NCBI GenBank assembly: GCA_043782425.1
Contig: JAYWAM010000246.1
Span: forward strand, 1 to 12,078
Length of the DNA stretch: 12,078 nucleotides
Source of the DNA: JAYWAM01 sp043782425
GTDB lineage: Bacteria; Pseudomonadota; Gammaproteobacteria; Burkholderiales; Usitatibacteraceae
Direction: 5' to 3'
This document shows positions 1 to 5,521 of the stretch, piece by piece. The translations under genes were made by a program, and so were the position numbers. Each line of letters begins with the position of its first letter. The first letter of the stretch is position 1. A model generated the notes under the pieces. That model saw only the letters and a program-made list of their open reading frames with translations, had not been told where the DNA came from and did not search any database.

Positions 1-257
1 GTCGGCAAGAGCTGCCGGGTCTTCTCCGCCAGGTAGAGCAGGATCGCGCCGGACTCGAACAGGCTGCTGCCGTTTTCTTGGTCCTCAATGGCCGGCACGG
101 TCGCATTCGGACTGATGGCGAGGTAGCTATTCGGAAATTTTCCATCCTCACCTTTCTCCACATGCTGGATGCTATAGGGCAAGCCGGTTTCGTGCAGCAT
201 GATAGAAACTCGACGGATGTTCGGGCTGGCGCTCTGCTTGGTGTATAAGACGATCAT
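1..257 (-). CDS. Glutathione S-transferase, N-terminal part (cut by window edge)
   Basis: The reverse strand encodes 85 residues beginning MIVLYTKQSASPNIRRVSIM before the window ends. This is the thioredoxin-like N-terminal domain of a cytosolic glutathione S-transferase. Visible family marks are the cis-proline segment NATVPAIED (about residues 51-59) and LFESGAILLYLAE (about 66-78), which contribute to glutathione binding. The wording resembles bacterial Nu-class/YfcG-like GSTs, which act on glutathione disulfides or electrophiles in the cytoplasm; the subclass is inferred. The ATG has a GGAAG about 6 bases upstream. It starts 32 bp after the stop of the truncated dehydrogenase on the same strand, so the two probably share a transcript from the promoter at 721-750. 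The C-terminal helical domain lies outside the window. Confidence 0.88.
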   Translation of the reverse strand, partial: MIVLYTKQSASPNIRRVSIMLHETGLPYSIQHVEKGEDGKFPNSYLAISPNATVPAIEDQENGSSLFESGAILLYLAEKTRQLLP

Positions 258-289
258 GGACTTGCTTCCATTGGTGGCGAATGGGCGGG

Positions 290-691
290 TCAGAGAAAAT
301 CGATCACGACCTTGCCGAAGTGACCTGCCGCCTTCAGATGCTGATAAGCGGCGGGCGCTTCGTCAAAGCCAAACTTCCGGTCGATCACTGGGTGGATGCG
401 GTGGGTCGCAAGGAAACGGTTGAGTCGCTCGAATTGTTCCACCGATCCTACGAGTATGCCGTGGATGCTGGCGTTCTTGACCGTGCCCGCACAGTCGGAG
501 AGAGGAATCAGTCCCTCGCGGTTATTCTGTGTGTCTTGCAAGACCAACAGGTCGCGGTAATTCAGGCTGGCAGCGCCAACGCGCAGCAGCACCTGGCCGG
601 GGCCAGGCGTGGGAACGGCACGTTCGTCACGGATAAAAGCGAATGAGGCGCCAGATTTTACGAGGCTATAGTTGCGGGAGTTCGAAGGCAT
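290..691 (-). pseudogene. MDR (zinc-type alcohol dehydrogenase/quinone reductase) with large in-frame internal deletion
   Basis: The open frame of 133 residues joins the two ends of a medium-chain dehydrogenase/reductase. Residues 1-70 match the GroES-like N-terminal half (PTPGPGQVLLRVGAASLNYR, then LIPLSD-AGT). Residues 72-133 match the extreme C-terminus (NASIHGILVGS, HPVIDR, FGFDEAPAAYQHL, GHFGKVVI). Family members are about 330 residues, so roughly 200 are missing, including the Rossmann fold and its GxGxxG NADPH-binding loop. The join lies near positions 473-484 and keeps the frame. The protein cannot bind cofactor in the normal way, so I call it a decayed gene, although it may still be translated. 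The ATG at 691 is preferred over an upstream TTG at 697 because AGGA sits six bases before it. Promoter and likely operator are intact, and gst follows after 32 bp. Confidence 0.85.
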
Positions 692-714
692 ATTCAATCC
701 TAATTTGTAGTGGT

Positions 715-764
715 CGATACATAATAAAGTGAACCGGACGCTGATGTCAATAAATTATGTAGCG
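715..764. promoter_or_regulatory. Candidate TetR-family operator between the divergent genes
   Basis: CGATACATAAT (715-725) is matched by ATTATGTAGCG (754-764), an inverted repeat with 10 of 11 positions paired and a 28-base gap. One arm overlaps the -10 of the dehydrogenase promoter. The other lies next to its -35 and just upstream of the tetR -10. That placement fits a regulator that represses both its neighbour and itself. Assignment to the adjacent TetR protein is by position; arms this far apart would suggest two dimers or two half-operators. Confidence 0.55.
721..750 (-). promoter_or_regulatory. Sigma70-type promoter for the dehydrogenase-gst transcript
   Basis: On the minus strand there is a perfect -35 TTGACA (plus-strand positions 745-750), an 18-base spacer, and a -10 TATTAT (721-726, five of six consensus). 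It points at the truncated dehydrogenase, whose ATG is about 30 bases downstream of the -10. This is seen directly; activity is inferred. Confidence 0.75.
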
Positions 765-769
765 CAGAG

Positions 770-775
770 TACAAT
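770..775 (+). promoter_or_regulatory. Candidate -10 box of tetR; probable leaderless start
   Basis: TACAAT lies six bases before the tetR ATG at 782, and no Shine-Dalgarno sequence precedes that ATG. Transcription would begin at or next to the start codon, giving a leaderless message. No good -35 is visible (TCAATA at 747-752 is weak). Confidence 0.4.
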
Positions 776-781
776 ATTCAC

Positions 782-1390
782 ATGGAACACTCCGCCAAAC
801 GCACTGCCGGACGCCCGCGCGCTTTCGACCGGCAGAAAGCGCTCGGCATTGCCCTGGATTTATTCTGGCGGCACGGTTACGGCGGCGTCTCGATTAGCCA
901 ACTGACTGCGGCAATGGGAATCTCGCCGCCCAGCCTGTATGCCGCATTCGGCTCCAAGGAGATGCTCTACCGCGAGGCGGTGGCGCTCTATCTGGAACGC
1001 TACGGCGGCTTCATGGGCGGGCTGCTGGATGGGCAGCGCGCGGCGCGCGCGGCGGTCGAGAAGGCGCTGCTGGAAGTCGCCAAGCAGTTCGGCCATGCCG
1101 ATCACGCGCCAGGCTGCATGGTGTCTTGCGCCGAATTGCAGGCTGCACCAGACAACGCAGCGCTGGTCGTCGAGATGGCCAAACTCCGTCAATCCGCGCA
1201 AAGCGCTCTGCATGGCAGGCTGGAAGCCGCGCGCAAGTCAGGGGAAATACCCTCCAAAACCGATACTGCGTCGCTCGCCGCCTACTACGCCATGGTGATC
1301 CAGGGGATGGCGGTGCAGGCGCGCGATGGCGCCAAGGCAGCGCTGCTCAAGCGCCTTGCAGTACTGGCGATGCAGGCATGGCCTAAATAG
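782..1390 (+). CDS. TetR/AcrR-family transcriptional repressor
   Basis: This protein of 202 residues has the classic TetR N-terminal helix-turn-helix: GRPRAFD, then AL-IALDLFWRHGY, SISQLTAAMGI and PSLYAAFGSKEMLYREAV (about residues 10-67). The remaining alpha-helical part (about 70-202) is the ligand-binding and dimerisation domain, which is not conserved enough to name a ligand. It contains CMVSCAELQAAPDN, a stretch common in TetR regulators paired with reductases. It is divergent from the truncated dehydrogenase and gst, and the 84-base intergenic space holds a strong promoter and an inverted repeat, so it probably represses that pair in answer to an electrophile or quinone-like inducer (inference). 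Its TAG stop is also the first three bases of the left end of the IS remnant, so the original C-terminus could have been slightly different. Confidence 0.9.
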   Translation: MEHSAKRTAGRPRAFDRQKALGIALDLFWRHGYGGVSISQLTAAMGISPPSLYAAFGSKEMLYREAVALYLERYGGFMGGLLDGQRAARAAVEKALLEVAKQFGHADHAPGCMVSCAELQAAPDNAALVVEMAKLRQSAQSALHGRLEAARKSGEIPSKTDTASLAAYYAMVIQGMAVQARDGAKAALLKRLAVLAMQAWPK

Positions 1391-2193
1391 TGTCTGACCG
1401 AAAACCCTCAAACCCCAACAACGATGCGCACTCCACACGCTTCATTCAAACGAAGATTTTGTTAAGTGATCATTTTCAAGACGTTTTTCCACCAACGCAA
1501 GGGGCAAGGTAAGCAATTATGCAAAAATCTTCGCGCCTGTTTCCGCGCCAATAGTGACGCAAAAATAGTCGGCATCAATGCAGAAACAAGTGAACGTTTT
1601 CACTCTAAAACACCCTAAAAACAGTGCAATAAATCGTCATGTTTTGAGAGAGAGAAAACCCATGCGCGTCGTCCAAAATAAACAAATGAGCATCGGCGAA
1701 GTTGATGTCTCCAAGATAACCTTCGACGCCCGATCACGCGACGACATCCCGAAGATATTGCGTGGCTTGCAGCACATCTACACTGACACATCGCTGCGCA
1801 CAGCGGTGTTTGAATTGCTGACAAAACAAATCGCACCCCTGGCCGACAAAAGCAACGGTCGCCCCGGCATGACCTTGTGGTCGATTCTGGTCTGCGGCGT
1901 GATTCGGCTGGACTTGAATATCGACTACGACCGCTTGCAAGAACTCGTCAATCACCATGACACCATTCGCGAGATGCTTGGCCACGGCGCGTTTGACACC
2001 GAGCAGTATCCTTTCCAAACGCTCAAAGACAACGTCATGCTGCTCACCCCCGAACAGTCCTATGAATGAAAGCCACATTTAGTTTAAGTGCCTCTATAAA
2101 GAACGGAAAGCTGGCGCCTACCTACCAGGGAATATTTTGCAATGCCGATAACACGTGTTGCCGAGACGGCTGAAATGAGAACGTCCGACACTA
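1388..2193 (+). mobile_element. Internally deleted insertion sequence, ISNCY-like
   Basis: Left end TAGTGTCTGAC (1388-1398) and right end GTCCGACACTA (2183-2193) form terminal inverted repeats matching at 10 of 11 positions. Between them lies the N-terminal third of a transposase and then about 120 bp of non-coding right end, so the element (about 0.8 kb) has lost most of its transposase gene and could move only with help in trans. The left end overlaps the tetR stop codon and the right end lies 13 bp before the acetyltransferase ATG. No convincing target-site duplication is seen; TAAA occurs on both sides, but only if the ends are set asymmetrically. A perfect 10-bp inverted repeat (1451-1460 with 1524-1533) lies inside the left non-coding part. 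Confidence 0.65.
1662..2069 (+). pseudogene. Transposase N-terminal fragment, ISNCY-type
   Basis: The fragment has 135 residues from the ATG at 1662 (MRVVQNKQMSIGEVDVSKIT) to a TGA. The segments SRDDIPKILRGLQHIYT, NGRPGMTLWSILVCGVIRL, DYDRLQELVNHHDTIREMLG and FQTLKDNVMLLTPE match, from memory, the N-terminal region of ISNCY (IS1202/ISDol1-like) transposases, which run to roughly 450 residues. The catalytic DDE part is absent; after LLTPEQSYE the frame stops and nothing recognisable follows. An in-frame ATG at 1578 would add 28 residues, but these do not look like family sequence. Identification as transposase is firm; the exact family is from memory. Confidence 0.75.
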
Positions 2194-2206
2194 AACGTCT
2201 GACATT

Positions 2207-2953
2207 ATGATGAACAACTTGCGTCGTCTCGAAGAACTGGCTCTCAACTCTTCCGCGCCGCCCGGACAGCTTGTTTACGATGGCTGGCTGCTGCGCCTGC
2301 TTCCCGGTCAGGCGAAGCGCGCGCGCTCAGTGAACGCTGTTTATCCTTCAACGCGCCCGCTAGAGGAAAAAATCGCTTATAGCGAGCGTGTTTATCGTGA
2401 CCGCGGTTTACCGGCGATTTTTCGTATCACACCTTTTTCCGAGCCGAGCACACTCGATGCGCAACTTGAAACCCTGGGGTACCAACGCTTCGATACGACA
2501 GCGGTCGAGAGCGCTGTGCTCGATCCGGCGCAATTCAAAAACGCGGACGCCCAGGTGCTGGAGTTACCCGAATGGGTGGAAGCGGTGGGCGAGTTGCGCT
2601 CTACGCCGCAACACGAACGGGCTGCGCACCTCGCGCGTCTTGCCGGGCTACCGCTCAGAATCTGTGCGCTGGCAGTGAAACAGCGCGGCCAAGTTATCGC
2701 CGCAGGTCTCACCGTCATTGAGGATGGTTGCGCGGGATTGTTCGACATCGTCACGCATGCCGACACACGCCGCAAGGGCCACGCGCGGCTCGTTGTGGCC
2801 AGCCTGCTACAGGCGGCGTGGAAGCTGGGTGCGCGCAACGCCTATCTCCAGGTGAAAAGCGATAACAAGCCAGCGCGCGGCCTCTATAAACAATTTGGCT
2901 TCACTGAGCGCTATTTGTACTGGTATCGTGGTCGCCCCGGTGAACAGCATTGA
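2207..2953 (+). CDS. GNAT-family N-acetyltransferase
   Basis: This protein of 248 residues has a C-terminal GNAT domain. The acetyl-CoA-binding motif A is visible around residues 180-200 (FDIVTHADTRRKGHARLVVASLL), with the R/Q-x-x-G-x-A/G loop as RRKGHA. Motif B follows at about 213-242 (YLQVKSDNKPARGLYKQFGF). The N-terminal 150 residues (YDGWLLRLLPGQAKRARSVNAV) are typical of a two-lobed GNAT subfamily whose substrates are mostly unknown, so no substrate is claimed. It probably acetylates an amine on a small molecule or peptide in the cytoplasm. Either ATG at 2207 or 2210 could be the start; neither has a Shine-Dalgarno sequence, and the IS remnant ends only 13 bp upstream, so the native leader may have been lost. 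pncC follows after 9 bp and is probably co-transcribed. Confidence 0.88.
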   Translation: MMNNLRRLEELALNSSAPPGQLVYDGWLLRLLPGQAKRARSVNAVYPSTRPLEEKIAYSERVYRDRGLPAIFRITPFSEPSTLDAQLETLGYQRFDTTAVESAVLDPAQFKNADAQVLELPEWVEAVGELRSTPQHERAAHLARLAGLPLRICALAVKQRGQVIAAGLTVIEDGCAGLFDIVTHADTRRKGHARLVVASLLQAAWKLGARNAYLQVKSDNKPARGLYKQFGFTERYLYWYRGRPGEQH

Positions 2954-2962
2954 GCGCTGAGC

Positions 2963-3454
2963 ATGACTGACGAGATCGACAAGTTAAGCGCCGAGTTGGG
3001 CGCGGCTTTGAAAGCCCGCGGCTGGATGGCCGCCACGGCGGAATCCTGCACCGGCGGCGGCGTGGGTGAGGCGATTACGCGAACCGCCGGTAGCTCGGCG
3101 TGGTTTGATCGCGGCTTTATCACCTACACCAACGAGGCCAAGCAGGAATTGCTTGGCGTGCGCGCAGAAACGTTGCAAACCTTTGGCGCGGTGTCAGAGC
3201 AAACCGTGCTGGAAATGGCGCGCGGCGCATTGGCCGCCAGCCGCGCTGACATTGCCGTGGCGCTAAGCGGAATCGCCGGGCCGGGCGGCGCCATGCCAGG
3301 CAAGCCGGTGGGCATGGTGTGCTTTGCCTGGGTGTCGAAGCAAGGCTTTGAAAAGATTGAAACTTATTATTTTTCTGGCGAGCGCAGCGCGGTTCGCCAC
3401 CAGGCCATCATCGCGGCTTTGCGCGGGATAATCGCGGCGCTTCAAGGCCATTAG
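2963..3454 (+). CDS. pncC: Nicotinamide-nucleotide amidohydrolase (stand-alone CinA C-terminal domain)
   Basis: This 163-residue protein is the full length of stand-alone PncC proteins. It deamidates nicotinamide mononucleotide to nicotinate mononucleotide, recycling the NMN released by NAD-dependent DNA ligase into NAD synthesis. Family motifs are present in order: TAESCTGG with its conserved serine (S28), GSSAWFDRGFITYTNEAK with a conserved lysine (K60), GAVSEQTVLEMA (about 75-86), ALSGIAGPGG (about 99-108), KPVGMVCFAW (about 113-122) and YFSGERSAVRHQA (about 135-147). It follows the acetyltransferase by 9 bp. In E. coli and many other bacteria pncC/cinA lies directly before recA; here about 2.1 kb of accessory DNA separates it from lexA-recA, and a second, truncated copy sits inside that interval. 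Confidence 0.93.
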   Translation: MTDEIDKLSAELGAALKARGWMAATAESCTGGGVGEAITRTAGSSAWFDRGFITYTNEAKQELLGVRAETLQTFGAVSEQTVLEMARGALAASRADIAVALSGIAGPGGAMPGKPVGMVCFAWVSKQGFEKIETYYFSGERSAVRHQAIIAALRGIIAALQGH

Positions 3455-3736
3455 TGGCGCTCATGTGTTCCGTCAGTCGTAATTACCAGGACTATCAGGC
3501 TCAGGGGCTGAAACCTCTTGGCGCGCCCGCTGGCGATGAAATGACAACGCCGTCGGTGAATCGGCGGTGATGGCTTGACCCATCCTACGAGTTCTGTTTC
3601 ATCTGTGTTCTCTGTTGATTTTATTTTTCATCAGGTTCGTCTCATCAGACAAAAAATCCATGGGATCTCAATAGTTACGTTTATGACGCTGCATATTTGA
3701 TCTGGCATAAAGTAATAAAAAGTATTATTATTACCC
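3455..3736. other. Intergenic stretch between pncC and the first toxin gene
   Basis: No gene is seen in these 282 bases. The first half (to about 3590) is GC-rich and includes CGCCG...CGGCG near 3550-3568 and, on the minus strand, a CGTAGGATGGGTCAAGCC segment. That resembles dispersed intergenic repeats of betaproteobacteria and gammaproteobacteria, but this is an impression only. From about 3590 it turns AT-rich, which marks the left side of the toxin-antitoxin module. No clear terminator follows pncC. Confidence 0.4.
3712..3734 (+). promoter_or_regulatory. Inverted-repeat operator and -10 of the first toxin-antitoxin module
   Basis: GTAATAA (3712-3718) and TTATTAC (3728-3734) form a perfect 7-bp inverted repeat with a 9-base centre, ending two bases before the toxin ATG. 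A -10-like TATTAT (3723-3728) lies inside it. TTGATC at 3697-3702 could be a -35, but its 20-base spacing is poor. Binding by the antitoxin's helix-turn-helix would block the promoter, the usual autoregulation of such modules (inference). No Shine-Dalgarno sequence precedes the ATG, so the message may be leaderless. Confidence 0.55.
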
Positions 3737-4003
3737 ATGCGTTACCAGATTGAAATCATAAAGCGGGCGCAACGGGAACTGCTCAAGCTGCCCATACAGA
3801 CCCAGGAGCGCATCGCGGAGAGCATTGGATTATTAAGCGGGAACCCCGATAATCCAGGGCTTGATATAAAACAACTCAAGAATGACCCGCAAGCCCGTTA
3901 CCGTTTACGTGTTGGTAACTACCGTGTGAAATTCAACCGGCAAGACGTAATCAGGATAATCGAGATTGTTAAAATTGGACACCGAAAGGACATCTACAAA
4001 TGA
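3737..4003 (+). CDS. RelE/ParE-superfamily toxin
   Basis: This 88-residue protein has the size and pattern of RelE/ParE toxins. The N-terminus YQIEIIKRAQRELLKLP is the usual beta strand and helix, and the C-terminal half has YRLRVGNYRVKF (about residues 55-66) and EIVKIGHRKDIYK (76-88). The basic residues R55, R62, R83 and the C-terminal H82/Y87 sit where ribosome-dependent mRNA nucleases of the RelE type carry their working residues, so mRNA cleavage is likelier than gyrase inhibition. That is inferred. The stop codon overlaps the antitoxin start as ATGA, giving translational coupling. The toxin-first order is like HigBA rather than RelBE. Local AT content is higher than in neighbouring genes, which suggests acquisition. 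Confidence 0.87.
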   Translation: MRYQIEIIKRAQRELLKLPIQTQERIAESIGLLSGNPDNPGLDIKQLKNDPQARYRLRVGNYRVKFNRQDVIRIIEIVKIGHRKDIYK

Positions 4004-4344
4004 CCACTACTAAAGCCCAAGTTATTTTTGATAACGGCAAGCCCCGGTTCGTGGTTTTGCCTTACGCCGATTATGTTGCCCTGACCGGCAACGACGCCAA
4101 ACCACTGCCAGATGACAATGAATTTGTGCCGTTCGTATTAAGCGACTACATCAAGAACCCGATCCGGGTGATGCGCATTGAAGCCGGGATCAATCAGGAA
4201 CAACTGGCGAAACGCTTGGACGTTACACAGGGTTACATCAGCAGGATTGAAGGTCGCAATTTTCAAGTGTCCGCCAAATTGCTGGAAAGAGCCAACCAGG
4301 CCCTGGCGCCGCTCAAATCAAAGCGCAAACCGGCGAGGATATAA
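4000..4344 (+). CDS. HTH-type antitoxin with Phd-like N-terminus
   Basis: This 114-residue partner of the preceding toxin overlaps it by four bases. Residues about 5-30 (AQVIFDNGKPRFVVLPYADYVALTG) read like the 'prevent-host-death'/YefM motif in which a strand is followed by a ValLeuPro-x-x-x-Tyr turn. Residues about 54-86 (VMRIEAGINQEQLAKRLDVTQGYISRIEG) are a standard XRE/Cro helix-turn-helix. The tail is basic (KSKRKPARI). By analogy, one part would bind and neutralise the toxin while the HTH represses the promoter at 3712-3734; which part does which is inferred. Toxins of this size are often paired with either a Phd or an XRE antitoxin, and here both signatures sit in one chain. Confidence 0.85.
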   Translation: MTTTKAQVIFDNGKPRFVVLPYADYVALTGNDAKPLPDDNEFVPFVLSDYIKNPIRVMRIEAGINQEQLAKRLDVTQGYISRIEGRNFQVSAKLLERANQALAPLKSKRKPARI

Positions 4345-4410
4345 AAGCTCATCTCCCCCGCAAGCAAGAAAAGAGGCGCACCAGAGGTTACGGCGGCGGC
4401 GTGGAGAAAA

Positions 4411-4821
4411 ATGCCCACTGTAGAGGCGGGCGTGGGTGAGGCGATAACGCGAACCTCAGGCAGCTCGACGTGGTTTGATCGTGGCTTCATCACTTACACC
4501 AACGAGGCCAAGCAGGAATTGCTTGGCGTGCGTGCAGAAACGCTACAAACCTTTGGCGCGGTGTCAGAGCAAACCGTGCTGGAAATGGCGCGCGGCGCAT
4601 TGGCCGCCAGCCGCACTGACATTGCCGTGGCGCTGAGCGGCATCGCCGGACCGGGCGGCGCCATGCCGGGCAAGCCGGTGGGCATGGTGTGCTTTGCCTG
4701 GGTGTCGAAAGCGGGGACAACAACAGAAACTTGTTATTTTTCAGGCGAGCGCAGTGCGGTTCGCCACCAGGCCATAGTTACGGCTTTGCTGGGGATAGTC
4801 GCGGCGCTTCAAGTACGATAG
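4411..4821 (+). pseudogene. Second, 5'-truncated copy of pncC
   Basis: The 136-residue frame is a near copy of the upstream pncC, starting at GVGEAITRT. It lacks the first ~32 residues of PncC, including the TAESCTGG motif with its serine; the lysine of YTNEAK is kept (K34 here). Nucleotide similarity to 3061-3451 is high but patchy. A 69-base run (CAAACCTTTGGCGCGG onward, to ...GCCAGCCGC) is identical, while both ends differ more, including a one-codon-shorter stretch (SKAGTTTETC versus SKQGFEKIETY). The frame is open with no internal stops, and ATG 4411 has a GGAG four bases upstream, so it may be expressed, but without the serine motif normal amidase activity is unlikely. It lies between the two toxin-antitoxin modules and converges on the second. 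Confidence 0.88.
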
Positions 4822-4854
4822 AGGCTCACGCACGGAAAAATCGTAAGGAAGCTC

Positions 4855-5139
4855 TTAGCCGAATAACTCGCTGTGAGAGCCAAGCCGCGCCAGTCGCAAG
4901 GTTTCCTTGTCTGGCTTCCTGTAGATCAGCAGCAAGTCGGGCTTGATGTGGCACTCACGATAGCCAACCCAATCGCCGCTCAATGCGTGGTCGCGGTTAC
5001 TCTCCGGCAAGGCTAGATCGATCAGCAGCAACGCCACAATCGTAGATACAAGCAAGTCTATGTCCTTGCTGTGGCGCGGCGTTGTTTTCACGCGCTTGTA
5101 ATCGCGTTTGAATGCGGATGAACGTTCAATCGTCCGCAT
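4855..5139 (-). CDS. yafQ: YafQ-family mRNA interferase toxin
   Basis: This 94-residue protein matches YafQ, a ribosome-associated endoribonuclease of the RelE superfamily that cleaves mRNA during translation. Compared with E. coli YafQ (from memory), the key residues can be placed: H51 in DHALSG, H64 and D68 in CHIKPDLLLIY, and H89 in GSHSELFG. All the catalytic histidines and the aspartate are present, while the tryptophan usually after the aspartate is leucine here. The N-terminal part RSSAFKRDYKRVK is the usual basic helix; residues 27-42 are unusually hydrophobic (DLLVSTIVALLLIDLA). The start overlaps the end of the antitoxin gene by 14 bases, as in other dinJ-yafQ pairs. It ends 33 bp from the convergent pncC fragment, with no clear terminator between. 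Confidence 0.9.
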   Translation of the reverse strand: MRTIERSSAFKRDYKRVKTTPRHSKDIDLLVSTIVALLLIDLALPESNRDHALSGDWVGYRECHIKPDLLLIYRKPDKETLRLARLGSHSELFG

Positions 5140-5392
5140 TCAGGTCGGCCATCAGCGCATCAACGCTATTGAAGCGCTTGCCCTTGCCTGCCTCAAGCTC
5201 GGCAAGGGCTTTACGAGTGGTTGCGTTCGGCGCCTTCACTTCGAAAGGCAAACGGCGCTCATCTGCGATGCGTAGCATCAGCAAGCGGATGGCGTCTGAG
5301 ATGGACAAGCCCATTGCTTCCAGTGCCTCAGCGGCGCGTTCTTTGGTGTCAGTATCAATGCGTGCGCGAACGTAGGTGTCAGCGGTGCTCAT
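5126..5392 (-). CDS. dinJ: RelB/DinJ-family antitoxin
   Basis: This 88-residue antitoxin begins MSTADTYVRARIDTDTKERA. The N-terminal 45 residues, with VRARIDTDTKERAAEALEAMGLSISDAIRLLMLRIA, are the ribbon-helix-helix DNA-binding and dimerisation unit of RelB/DinJ proteins. The rest (PFEVKAPNATTRKALAELEAGKGKRFNSVDALMADLNADD) is the flexible toxin-wrapping part. The ATG at 5392 was chosen over a TTG at 5431 because AAGGAG stands nine bases before it and the family starts here. It is the first gene of a two-gene operon with the YafQ-type toxin and is divergent from lexA. A promoter with a perfect inverted repeat lies at 5445-5473 and is probably its own binding site. Confidence 0.9.
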   Translation of the reverse strand: MSTADTYVRARIDTDTKERAAEALEAMGLSISDAIRLLMLRIADERRLPFEVKAPNATTRKALAELEAGKGKRFNSVDALMADLNADD

Positions 5393-5444
5393 TTGATGGT
5401 TCTCCTTGCGGCGTTCGCCGGTTATGTTCAATATTCAATGTTAA

Positions 5445-5473
5445 ATTGTAGTCTCGACATGACTACATTACAA
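5445..5473 (-). promoter_or_regulatory. dinJ-yafQ promoter with embedded operator
   Basis: On the minus strand, a -35 TTGTAA (5468-5473), a 17-base spacer and a -10 TACAAT (5445-5450) make a good sigma70 promoter pointing at dinJ. The perfect inverted repeat TGTAGTC (5447-5453) / GACTACA (5461-5467), with a 7-base centre, fills the spacer and overlaps the -10. Ribbon-helix-helix antitoxins bind such sites, so this is the likely autoregulatory operator. Confidence 0.68.
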
Positions 5474-5521
5474 GGAGGAGTAGGGGTATACCTCAATTGG
5501 ACGCCAACCGCAAAAAAACGC

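Noticed and set aside
1384..2196. TAAA on both sides of the IS as a target-site duplication
   Set aside because: It requires ends that are not symmetrical with the terminal repeats, and four bases is too short to trust.
2183..2203. CGTCCGAC and CGTCTGAC repeated at the right IS end as an operator for the acetyltransferase gene
   Set aside because: One copy is simply the terminal repeat of the IS; the second is a single near match with no other support.
3440..3660. Gene or RNA between pncC and the first toxin gene
   Set aside because: No reading frame with recognisable content and no long stable hairpin with a T tract; only short GC-rich pairings.
4391..4434. Possible extension of pncC homology upstream (CGGCGGCGGCGTGG, then a 31-bp insertion)
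   Set aside because: The match is a low-complexity GGC run and sequence further upstream does not align with pncC, so it is probably chance.
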